Part shown: one piece after another, positions 15,400 to 32,276 of the stretch
Layout: each line of letters begins with the position of its first letter
Position numbering within the stretch: position 1 is the first letter of the stretch
Assembly: GCF_036320965.1 (NCBI RefSeq)
Contig: NC_092225.1
Location: 39,146,407-39,210,406, forward strand
Direction: 5' to 3'
DNA: 64,000 nucleotides
Source: Panulirus ornatus
Lineage: Eukaryota > Arthropoda > Malacostraca > Decapoda > Palinuridae
Position numbers and translations under genes: made by a program
Notes under the pieces: model-generated
The model's database searches: none
Told to the model about the DNA's origin: nothing
What the model saw: only the letters and a program-made list of their open reading frames with translations

Positions 15400-16965
15400 A
15401 TATGTATGTGAGCAATATTTAGAAAAACAAATGGATTTGTTATGTAGCATTTATGGATCTGGAGAAGGCATATGATAGAATTGATAGAGATGCACTGTGG
15501 AAGGTATTAAAAGTATATGGTGTGGGAAGTAAGTTGCTAGAAGCAGTGAAAAGCTTTTATCGAAGATGTAAGGCATGTATACGAGTAGAAAGAAAAGAGA
15601 ATGGTTGGTTCTCACTGAATGTCGGTTTGCGGCAATGGTGCGTCATATCTCCATAGTTTTTTGTTTATGGATGAGGTTGTTAGGGAGGTGAATGCAAGAG
15701 TTTTGGCGAGAGGAAAAGTATGCAGTCTGTTGGGGATGAGAGAGCATGGAAAGTCAGTTGTTCGCTGATGATGCAGCACTGATGGCTGGGTAGGGTGAGA
15801 AACTGCAGAGGTTGGTGACTGAGTTTGGTAAAGTGTGTGAAAAAAGAAATCTGAGAATAAATGTGAATAAGAGCAAGGTTATTAGATACGGTAGGGTGGA
15901 GGGACAAGTAAATTGAGAGGTAAGTTTGAATGGAGAAAAACTGGAGGAAGGGAGGTGTTTTAGATATCTGGGAATAGACATACAGCGGATGGATCCCTGG
16001 AATCAGAAGTCATTCACAGAGTGGGGGAAAAGGGCGAAGGTTCCGGGAGCGTTGAAGAATGTTTGGAAGACGAGAACGTTATCTCGGAAAACAAAAATGG
16101 GTATGTTTGAAGGAATAGTGGTTCCAAAAATGTTATATGGTTGTGAGGCATGGAGGACATTTAGGGTTGTGCGGAAGAAGGTAGATGTGTTGGAAATGAA
16201 ATGTTTGAGGACAATATGTGCTGTGAGATGGTTTGATCGACTAAGTAATGAAATGGTAAGAAAGATGTGTGGTAATAAAAAGAGTGTGGTTGAGAGAGCA
16301 GAAGAGGGTGTATTGAAACGATTTGGTCACATGGAAAGAATGAGTGGGGAATGATTGAAAAGATGACATATGTGTCAAAAGTGGAGTGAACGAGGAGAAG
16401 TGGGAGAGCAAATTGGAGGAAGAAGAATAGGTGGAAAACGATTTTGACCTATCGGGGCCTGAACATAGATGTGGGTGAAAGGCGAGCAAGGAATAAAGTA
16501 AACTGGAACGGTGTGGTATACCGGGGTCGAAGTGATGTCAATGGATTGTATCAAGGCATGTGAAGCATCTGAGATAAACAATGGAAAGTTTTGTGGGGCC
16601 TTGATGAAGAGAACTGTCGTTTCGGTGCATTACACATGACAGCTAGAGGCTGAGTGTGGACGAATGTGGCCTTTATTGTCCTTTCCTAGCGCTAACTTGC
16701 GCACACTCAGGGGGAAAAGGTGTCATTTTAAATGCGGCTGGGTAGCGGGGGAAATCGATTAAGGCAGTATATATCAATATATGCATGTGTATGTATGTAT
16801 GTGTTTGTGTATGTTTATATATACGTTCAAATGTATAGATAGGTATGTGTGCGTGTGAGGGCGTTTATATTTATACATGTGTATGTGGGTGTCTTCGGCG
16901 ATTATTTCTCTGTTTCCATGCGATACCTCAATAATGTGGGAGACAGAGGCAAAGTATAATGAATA
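15400..16965 (+). mobile_element. Family A LINE, 5'-truncated, long 3' UTR, decayed
   Basis: It begins in the RT at YLEKQMDL, just before motif A ([20 protein letters not shown] at 15453). Motif B reads GLRQWCVISP, with W in place of G. The thumb and C-terminus (15926-16354: NGEKLEEGRCFRYLGIDI, LYGCEAWRTFRVV) contain stops and frameshifts. The long 3' UTR follows to a degenerate tail (ATACCTCAATAATGTGGGAGA) near 16928. It is the left-hand member of the chain of (TA)n-linked elements. Confidence 0.88.
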
Positions 16966-16966
16966 A

Positions 16967-16968
<2 letters not shown>

Positions 16969-17031
<63 letters not shown>
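16969..17031. repeat. (TA)n linker
   Basis: TA run of about 63 bp between the tail of the LINE at 15400-16965 and the internal start of the next one. Confidence 0.97.
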
Positions 17032-17033
<2 letters not shown>

Positions 17034-17390
17034 TGGGGGGAGCGTGGTTGGGAGGGCAGAGGAGGGTGTTTTGAGGTGGTTTGGGCGCATGGAGAGAGTG
17101 AGTGGGGAGGGATTGACCAAGAGGATATATGTGTCGGAGGTGGAGGGAGCGAGGAATAGAGTGAATTGGGGCGGTGTGGTGTACAGGGGTTGGCGTGCTG
17201 TCGGTGGATTGAATCAGGGCGTGTGGGGCGTCCGGGGTAAACCATGGAAAGCTGTGTAGGTGTGTATATTTGCGTGTGTGGACGTGTGTGTGTGCGTGTG
17301 TGTGGGGGGGGTTGGGCCATTTCTTTCGTCTGTTTCCTTGCGCTACCTTGCAACCGCGGGAAACAGCGACGAGGTATAAAAAAAAAAAAA
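17032..17390 (+). mobile_element. Family A LINE, 5'-truncated, A-to-G enriched copy, short 3' UTR
   Basis: It starts at the [12 protein letters not shown] segment and keeps the end of the ORF and the short 3' UTR, ending in poly(A) at 17378-17390. Compared with sister copies (26738-27175, 59170-59300, reverse of 28441-28560) about 30 sites between 17031 and 17310 differ by A-to-G, with about one other change. A 96-bp in-frame deletion, at about 17154, removes the GRPNWRW segment. Tail bases after about 17310 do not show the bias. Confidence 0.9.
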
Positions 17391-17415
17391 TATATATATA
17401 TATATATACATATAT
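17391..17415. repeat. Short (TA)n linker
   Basis: TA-rich spacer between the poly(A) of the preceding LINE and the head of a family N element. Confidence 0.9.
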
Positions 17416-17658
17416 GTAGGGGATAGGGGAGAAAGAATACTTCCCACGTATTCCCTGCGTGTCGTACAAGGCGACTAAAAGGGGAGGGAGCGGGGAGCTG
17501 GAAATCCTCCCCTCTCTTTTTTGTTTTAATTTTCCAAAAGAAGGAACAGAGAAGGGGGCCAGGTGAGGATATTCCCTCAGTGGCCCAGTTCTCTGTTCTT
17601 AACGCTACCTCGCTAACGCGGGAAATGGCGAATAGTTTGAAAAAAAAAAAAAGAAAAA

Positions 17659-17667
<9 letters not shown>
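17416..17667 (+). mobile_element. Family N non-autonomous element
   Basis: The head (GGGGATAGGGGAGAAAGAAT onward, about 110 bp) matches the 5' UTR of family A copies at 3594-3697 and 35460-35590. The centre (17540-17605) contains GAACAGAG and CTCTGTTC, which can pair as a hairpin, with GGCC boxes inside. The end (GCTACCTCGCTAACGCGGGA) matches the family A tail and is followed by an A-rich run. No ORF and no clear Pol III A/B boxes were seen. It is probably mobilised by family A enzymes. Confidence 0.85.

Positions 17668-17742
<75 letters not shown>
17668..17742. repeat. (TA)n linker
   Basis: TA run of 75 bp joining the A-rich end of the family N element to an internal point of the next LINE. 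Confidence 0.97.
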
Positions 17743-17745
<3 letters not shown>

Positions 17746-19169
17746 AGGAACGTGTACGTGTAGGAAGAGAGGAAAGTGATTGGTTCTCAGTGAATGTAGG
17801 TTTGCGGCAGGGGTGTGTGGTGTCTCCATGGTTGTTTAATTTGTTTATGGATGGGGTTGTTAGGGAGGTGAATACAAGAGTTTTGGAAAGGGGCAAGTAT
17901 GCAGTCTGTTTTGGGTGAGAGAGCTTGGGAAGTGAGTCAGTTGTTGTTCGCTGAGGATACAGCGCTGGTGGCTGTTTCATGTGAGAAACTGCAGAACCTG
18001 GTGACTGAGTTTGGTAAAGTGTGTGAAAGAAGAAAGTTAAGAGTAACTGTGAATAAGAGCAAGGTTATTAGGTACAGTAGGGTTGAGGGTCAAGTCAATT
18101 GGGAGGTAAGTTTGAATGGAGAAAAACTGGAGGAAGTAATGCGTTTTAGATATCTGGGAGTGGATCTGGCAGCGGATGGAACCATGGAAGCGGAAGTGAA
18201 TCATAGGGTGGGGGAGGGGGCGAAAATTCTGGGAGCCTTGAAGAATGTTTGGAAGTCGAGATCATTATCTCGGAAAGCAAAAATGGGTATGTTTGAAGGA
18301 ATAGTAGGTCTAGAAATGTTTTATGGTTGCGAGGCGTGGGCTATGGATAGAGTTTTGCGCAGGAGGATGGATGTGCTGGAAATGAGATGTTTGAGGACAA
18401 TATGTGGTGTGAGGTGGTTTGATCGAGTAAGTAATGTAAAGGTAAGAGAGAGGTGTGGAAATAAAAAGAGTGTGGTTGAGAGAGCAGAAGAGGATGTTTT
18501 GAAATGGTTTGGTCACATGGAGAGAATGAGTGATTAAAGATTGACCAAGAGGATATATGTCAGAGGTGGAGGGAACGAGGAGAAGTGGGAGACCAGACTG
18601 GACTTGGAAAAATGAGGTGAAAAAGATTGTGAGTGATCGGGGCCTGAACCTGCATGAGGGTGAAAGGAGTGCAAGGAATAGAGTGAATTGGAACGATGTG
18701 GTATACCGGGGTGGAAGTGCTGTCAATGGATTGAACCAGGGCATGTGAAGCGTCTGGGGGTAAACCATGGAAAGTTCCGTGGGGCCTGGATGTGGAATGG
18801 GAGCTGTGGTTTCGGTGCATTATTACATGAGAGCTAGAGACTGAGTGTGAACGAACGGGGCCATTGTTGTCTTTTCCTAGCTCTACCTCGCACACATGAA
18901 GGGGGAGAGGTTGTTATTCCATGTGTGGCGGGATGGCGATGGGAATAAATAAAGGCAGACAGTATGAATCATGTACATATGTATATATGTATATATCTGT
19001 GTGTGTATATATATATATGTGTACATTGAGATGTATAGGTACGTATATTTGCGTGTGTGGACCATGTATGGATATACATGTGTATATGGGTGGGTTGGGC
19101 CATTCTTTCGTCTGTTTCCTTGCGCTACCTCGCTAACGCGGGAGACAGCGACAAAGCAAAATAGATTAA
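17743..19169 (+). mobile_element. Family A LINE, 5'-truncated, long 3' UTR
   Basis: It starts in the RT before motif B (ERVRVGREESDWFSVNVGLR, GCVVSPWLFNLFMDG). A frameshift lies near 17899-17918. The second frame (17899-18537) has LLFAEDTALVAV, where the catalytic ADD is AED, and LRVTVNKSKVIRY. A stop at MERMSD and a shifted C-terminus (18557-18748) follow. The long 3' UTR carries both tail-like boxes, AGCTCTACCTCGCACACATG at 18879-18898 and the terminal GCGCTACCTCGCTAACGCGG. The AED change alone would probably abolish RT activity. Confidence 0.9.
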
Positions 19170-19190
19170 TATACATATATATATATATAT
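19170..19190. repeat. Short (TA)n linker between two LINE 3' ends
   Basis: About 20 bp of TA between the 3' tails of a plus-strand and a minus-strand LINE (convergent arrangement). Confidence 0.9.
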
Positions 19191-21844
<2,654 letters not shown>

Positions 21845-22083
21845 TATCCCTCGGGATAGGGGATTAAGAATACTTCCCACGTATTCCCTGCGTGTCGTAG
21901 AAGGCGACTAAAAGGGGAGGGAGCGGGGGGCTGGAAATCCTCCCCTCTCGTTTTTTTTTTAATTTTCCAAAAGAAGGAACAGAGGGGGCCAGGTTAGGAT
22001 ATTCCAAAAAAGGCCCAGTCCTCTGTTCTTAACGCTACCTCGCTAACGCGGGAAATGGCGAATAGTTTAAAAGGAAAAGAAAA
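21845..22083 (+). mobile_element. Family N non-autonomous element
   Basis: Same three-part structure as the copy at 17416: LINE-5'-UTR-like head (TATCCCTCGGGATAGGGG), central inverted repeat (AGGAACAGAG ... CTCTGTTCTT), and tail (GCTACCTCGCTAACGCGGGA) with an A-rich end. The centre reads GGATATTCCAAAAAAGGCCC, slightly altered from the other copies. Confidence 0.85.
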
Positions 22084-22108
22084 TATATATATTTATATAC
22101 ATATATAT
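22084..22108. repeat. Short (TA)n linker
   Basis: TA-rich spacer between the family N tail and the internal start of the following LINE. Confidence 0.88.
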
Positions 22109-24255
22109 GTTGGAGGAAAGGAAACTGGATGTTTTGGGTCTGAGTGAAACGAAACTCAAGGGTAAAGTGGAAGAGTGGTTTGGGAATGTCTTGGGAATAA
22201 AGTCAGGGGTTAGTGAGAGGACAAGAGCAATGGAGGGAGTAGCAGTACTCCTGAAACAGGAGTTTTGAGAGTATGTGATAGAATGTAAGAAAGCAAATTA
22301 TCGATTTAATATGGGTAAAACTGAAAGTTGATTGACAGAGATGGGTGATTATTGGTGCATATGCACCTAGGCATGAGAAGAAAGATCATGAGAGGCAAGT
22401 GTTTTGGGAGCAGCTGAATGAGTGTGTTACTAGTTTTGATGCACGAGACCGGGTTATAATGATGGGTGATTTGAATGCAAAGGTGAGTAATGTGGCAGTT
22501 GAGGGAATAATTGGTATACATGGGGTGTTCAGTGTTATAAATGAAAATGGCGAAGAGCTATGTGCTGAAAAAGGACTGGTGAATGGGAATACCTGGTTTA
22601 AAAAGCGAGATATACATAAGTATACGTATGTAAGTAGGAGAGATGGCCAGAGAGCGTTATTGCATTACGTGTTAATTGACAGGCGCGCGAAAGAGAGACT
22701 TTTGGATGTTAATGTGCTGAGAGGTGCAACTGGAGGGATGTCTGATCATTATCTTGTGGAGGATAAGGTGAGGATTTGTATGGGTTTTCAGAAAAGAAGA
22801 GTGAATGTTGGAGTGAAGAGGGTGGTGAGAGTAAGTGAGCTTGGGAAGGAAACTTGTGTGAGGAAGTACCAGGAGAGACTGCGTACTGAATGGAAAAAGG
22901 TGAGATCAATGGAAGTAAGGGGAGTGGGGGAGGAATGGAATTTATTTAGGGAATCAGTGATGGATTGCGCAAAAGATGCTTGTGGTATGAGAAGAGTGGG
23001 AGGTAGGTTGATTAGAAAGGGTAGTGAGTGGTGGGATGAAGAAGCAAGATTATTAGTGAAATAGAAGTGAGCGGCATTTAGACGATTTTTGCGGGGAAAA
23101 AATGCAATTGAGTGGGAGATATATAAAAGAAAGAGACAGGAGGTCAAGAGAAAGGTGCAAGAGATGAAAAAGAGGGCAAATGAGAGTTGGGGTGAGAGAG
23201 TATCATTAGATTTTAGGGAGAATAAAAAGATGTTCTGGAAGGAGGTAAATAAAGTGCGTAAGACAAGGGAGCAAATGGGAACTTCAATGAAGGGCGCAAA
23301 TGGGGAGGTGATAACAAGTAGTGGTGATGTGAGAAGGAGATGGAGTGAGTATTTTGAAGGTTTGATGAATGTGTTTGATGATAGAGTGGCAGATATAGGG
23401 TGTTTTGGTCGAGGTGGTGTGCAAAGTGAGAGGGTTAGGGAAAATGATTTGATAAACAGAGAAGAGGTAGTAAAAGCTTTGCGGAAGATGAAAGCCGGCA
23501 AGGAAGCAGGTTTGGATGGTATTTCAGTGGAATTTATTAAAAAAGGGGGTGACTGTATTATTGACTGGTTGGTAAGGTTATATAATGTATGTATGACTCA
23601 TGGTGAGGTGCATGAGGATTGGCGGAATGCGTGCATCGTGACATTGTACAAAGGCAAAGGGGATAAGAGTGAGTGCTCAAATTACAGAAGTATAAGTTTG
23701 TTGAGTATTCCTGGTAAATTATATGGGAGGGTATTGATTGAAAGGGTGAAGGCATGTACAGAGCATCAGATTGGGGAAGAGCAATGTGGTTTCAGAAGTG
23801 GTAGAGGATGTGTTGATCAGGTGTTTGCTTTGAAGAATGTATGTGAGAAATACTTAGAAAAGCAAATGGATTTGTATGCAGCATTTATGGAGCTGGAGAA
23901 GGCATATGATAGAGTTGATAGAGATGCTCTGTGGAAGGTATTAAGAATATATGGTGTGGGAGGCAAGTTGTTAGAAGCAGTGAAAAGTTTTTATCGAGGA
24001 TGTTAGGCATGTGTACGTGTAGGAAGAGAGGAAAGTGATTGGTTCTCAGTGAATGTAGGTTAGCGGCAGGGGTGTGTGATGTCTCCATGGTTGTTTAATT
24101 TATATATGGATGGGGTTGTTATGGAGGTGAATGCAAGAGTTTTGGAAAGAGTGGCAAGTATGAAGTCTGTTGGGGATGAGAGAGCATGGGAAGTGAGTCA
24201 GTTGTTGTTCGCTGATGATACAGCGCTCGTGGCTGATTCAAGTGAGAAACTGCAG
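22109..24255 (+). mobile_element. Family A LINE, truncated at both ends
   Basis: It begins in the endonuclease (LEERKLDVLGLSETKLKG, one frame). Open blocks are 22345-23064 (VIIGAYAPRHEKKDHE, VIMMGDLNAKVSN, TGGMSDHYLVEDKV) and 23089-24006 ([46 protein letters not shown]). A stop (GGATGTTAGGC) and a TAG at GL(*)RQG follow, then 24076-24255 with LLFADDTALVADS. It ends at GAGAAACTGCAG and is followed by (TA)n, so the thumb, C-terminal domain and 3' UTR are absent. A lost 3' end is unusual for this class. Confidence 0.9.

Positions 24256-24334
<79 letters not shown>
24256..24334. repeat. (TA)n linker
   Basis: TA run joining GAGAAACTGCAG of one LINE to the endonuclease region of the next, both on the plus strand. 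The (TA)n at 3698-3823 also borders the same GAGAAACTGCAG site, on its other side. Confidence 0.97.

Positions 24335-28340
<4,006 letters not shown>

Positions 28341-28356
<16 letters not shown>
28341..28356. repeat. Short (TA)n linker between two LINE 3' ends
   Basis: About 16 bp of TA, followed by a poly(T) of 24 that is the poly(A) of the minus-strand LINE on the right. Confidence 0.88.
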
Positions 28357-28374
<18 letters not shown>

Positions 28375-29145
28375 TTTTTCTTTTATACTTTGTCGCTGTC
28401 TCCCGCGTTTGCGAGGTAGCGCAAGGAAACAGACGAAAGAAATGGCCCAACCCTCCCCATACACATGTACATACACACGTCCACACACACAAATATACAT
28501 ACCTACACAGCTTTCCATGGTTTACCCCGGACGCTTCACATGCCTTGATTCAATCCACTGACAGCACGTCAACCCCTGTATACCACATCGCTCCAATTCA
28601 CTCTATTCCTTGCCCTCCTTTCACCCTCCTGCATGTTCAGGCCCCGATCACACAAAATCCTTTTCACTCCATCTTTCCACCTCCAATTTGGTCTCCCTCT
28701 TCTCCTCGTTCCCTCCACCTCCGACACATATATCCTCTTGGTCAATCTTTCCTCACTCATTCTCTCCATGTGCCCAAACCATTTCAAAACACCCTCTTCT
28801 GCTCTCTCAACCACGCTCTTTTTATTTCCACACATCTCTCTTACCCTTACGTTACTTACTCGATCAAACCACCTCACACCACACATTGTCCTCAAACATC
28901 TCATTTCCAGCACATCCATCCTCCTGCGCACAACTCTATCCATAGCCCACGCCTCGCAACCATACAACATTGTTGGAACTACTATTCCTTCAAACATACC
29001 CATTTTTGCTTTCCGGGATAATGTTCTCGACTTCCACACATTTTTCAAGGCTCCCAAAATTTTCGCCCCCTCCCCCACCCTATGATCCACTTCCGCTTCC
29101 ATGGGTCCATCCGCTGACAGATCCACTCCCAGATATCTAAAACAT
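28357..29145 (-). mobile_element. Family A LINE, 5'-truncated, short 3' UTR, C-terminus open
   Basis: From the poly(A)/tail at 28357-28420 the C-terminal part of the ORF is uninterrupted up to the truncation (stop codon near 28569; [46 protein letters not shown]). Beyond 29145 the frame runs into (TA)n and gives only YIYI repeats. The intact frame suggests a younger copy than its long-UTR neighbours. Confidence 0.9.
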
Positions 29146-29153
29146 TTATATAC

Positions 29154-29219
<66 letters not shown>

Positions 29220-29220
29220 T

Positions 29221-29300
<80 letters not shown>
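29146..29300. repeat. (TA)n linker
   Basis: TA run of 155 bp with a few TACAT interruptions, between the truncated 5' end of one minus-strand LINE and the tail of the next. Confidence 0.97.
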
Positions 29301-29304
<4 letters not shown>

Positions 29305-32210
29305 TTTCTTTATTTATTTATTTTGCTCTCCCACTGTCTCCCGCGTTAGCGAGATAGCGCAAGGAAACAGACGAAAGAATGGCCCAACCCATCCTCATAC
29401 ACATATATATACCTACACGTCCACACACGCAAATATACATACTTATACATCTCAATGTACACATATATATACACACACAGACATATGCATATATACACAT
29501 GTACATAATGCATACTGTCTGCCTTTATTAATTTCCATCGCCGCCTCGCCACACATGGAATAACAACCCCCTCCCCCCTCATGTCTACGATGTAGCGCTA
29601 GGAAAAGACAACAAAGGCCCTATTCGTTCACACTCAGTCTCTAGCTGTCATGTAATAATGCACCGAAACCACAGCTCCCTCTCCACATCCAGGCCCGACA
29701 GAACCTTCCATGGTTTACCCAAGACGCTTAACGCCCTGGGTCAATCCATTCACAGCAGGTCGACCCCGGTATACCACATCGTTCCAATTCACTCTATTCC
29801 TTGCACGCCTTTCACTCTCGTGCATGTTCAGGCCCCGATCACTGAAAATCTTTTTCTCTCCATCTTTCCACCTCCAATTTGGTCTCCCACTTCTCCTCGT
29901 TCCCTCCACCTCTGACACATATATCCTCTTGGTCAATCTTTCCTCAATCATTCTCTCCTTGTGACCAAACCATTTCAAAATACCCTCTTCTGCTCTCTCA
30001 ACCACACTCCTTTTATTTCCACACATCTCTCTTACCCTTACATTACTTACTCGATCAAACCACCTCACAACACATATTGTCCTCAAACATCTCATTTCTA
30101 TCACATCCACCCTTTTCAGCACAACTCTGTCCATAACCCACGCCTCGCGGCCATACAACATTGTTGGAAGAACTATTCCCTCAAACGTACCCATTTTTAC
30201 TTTCCGAGATAAAGTTCCCGGTTTCCAAACATTCTTCAAGGCTCCCAGAATTTTCGCCCCCTCTCCCATCGTATGATTCACTTTCGCTTCCATGGTTCCA
30301 TATGATGCCAGATCCACTCCCAGATATCTAAAACACTTTACTTCCTTCAGTTTTTTTCCATTCAAACTTACCTCCCAATTGACTTGACCCTCAACCCTAC
30401 TGTACCTAATAACCTTGCTCTTATTCACATTTACTCTTAACTTTACCAAACTCACTCACCAGCTTCTGCAGTTTCTTACATGAAGCAGCCGCCAGCGCTG
30501 TATCACCAGCGAACAACAACTGACTCACTTCCCAAGCTCTCTCATCCACAACAGACTGCATACTTGCCCCTCTTTCCAAAACTCTTGCATTCACCTCCCT
30601 AAAAACACCATCCATAAACAAATTAAACAACCAGGAGACATCACACACCCCTGTCGCAAACCTACCTTCACTACCAATCACTTTATTCTCTTCCTACACG
30701 TACACATGCCTTACATCATCGATAAAAAACTTTACACTGCTTCTAACAACTTGCCTGAAACACCATACATTGTTAATACTTTCCATAGCATCTCTATCAA
30801 CTCTATCATATGCCTTCTCTAGATCCATGAATGCTACCTACAAATCCATTTACTTTTCTAAGTATTTCTCACATACATTCTTCAAAGCAAACACCTGATC
30901 CAAACATCCTCTACCACTTCTGAAACCACACTGCTCTTCCCCAATCTGATGCTCTGTACATTCCTTTACCCTCTCAATCAATACCCTCCATATAATTTAC
31001 CAGGAATACTCAACAAACTTATACCTCTGTAATTTGAGCACTCACTCTTATCCCCTTTGTCTTTGAACAATGGCACTATTCAAGCGTTCCGCCAATCCTC
31101 AGGCACCTCACTATGAATCATACATATATCAAATAACCTGACCAACCAGTCAACAATACCGCCACCCTCTTTTTTGATAAATTCCACTGCAATACCATCC
31201 AAACCTGCTGTCTTGCCAGCTTTCATCTTCCGCAAAGCTTTTACTACCTCCTCTCTGTTTACCAAATCATTTTCCCTAACCCTCTCACTTTGCACACCAC
31301 CTCGACCAAAACACCTTATATCTGCCACTATATCATGAAACACATTCAACAAACCTTCAAAATACTCACTCCATCTCCTTCTTACATCACCAGTACTTGT
31401 TATCACCTCCCCATTAGCCCCCTTCACTGAAGTTCTTATTTCTTCCCTTGTCTTACGCACTTTATTTACCTCCTTCCACAACATTTTTTTTTCTCCCTGA
31501 AATTTAATGATACTCTCTCATTTACCCTCTTTTTCAGCTATTACACCTTTCTCTTGACCTCCTGCCTCTTTCTTTTATACATCTCCCACTCTTTTGCATT
31601 CTTTTCCTGCAAAAATCGTCCAAATGCCTCTCTCTTCTCTTTCACTAGTAATCTGACTTCTTTATCCTACCAATAACTACCCTTTCTAATCAACCCACCT
31701 CCCACGCTTCTCATGCTACAAGCATCTTTTGCGCAAGCCATCACTGCTTCCCTAAATATCTCCCATTTCTCCCCTACTCGCCTTACCTCCTTTCTTCTCA
31801 CCTTTTTCCATTCTGTACTCAGTCACTCCTAGTGCTTCCTCACACAATTCTCCTTCCCAAGCACACTTACTCTCACCACTCTCTTCACCCCAACATTCTT
31901 CTTTTCTGAAAAACCCTACAAATCTTCACCGTCGCCTCCACAAGATAATGATCAGATTTCCCTCCAGTTGCACCTCTCAGCACATTAACATCCAAAAGTC
32001 TCTCTCTCGCGCGCCTATTCATAAACACGTAATCCAATAACGCTCTCTGGCCATCTCTCCTACTTACATACGTATACTTATGTATATCTTGCTTTTTAAA
32101 CCAAGTATTCCCAATCACCAGTCTTTTTCAGCACAAAAATCTTCACGCTCTTCATCATTTCCATTTATAACACTGAACACCCCATGTATACAAATTATTC
32201 CCTCACTTGC

Positions 32211-32213
<3 letters not shown>
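29301..32213 (-). mobile_element. Family A LINE, 5'-truncated in endonuclease, long 3' UTR, decayed
   Basis: Minus strand. The tail is at 29301-29370 with (AAAT)n, and a long 3' UTR runs to about 29715. Open blocks: 30455-29715 ([23 protein letters not shown]), 30681-30421 (LLFAGDTALAAAS: ADD changed to AGD), 31484-31080 (GLDGIAVEFIKKEGG) and 32118-31885 (DYVFMNRRARERLLDVNVL). Between 31060 and 30690 many indels destroy motifs A and B. Truncation at the endonuclease NVA segment meets (TA)n at 32214. Confidence 0.9.
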
Positions 32214-32268
<55 letters not shown>

Positions 32269-32276
32269 AATATATA
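32214..32276. repeat. (TA)n linker
   Basis: TA run of about 60 bp between two minus-strand LINEs (head of one, tail of the next). Confidence 0.97.

Noticed and set aside
17416..17667. tRNA-derived SINE
   Set aside because: The head aligns with the LINE 5' UTR and no convincing A box/B box pair was seen.
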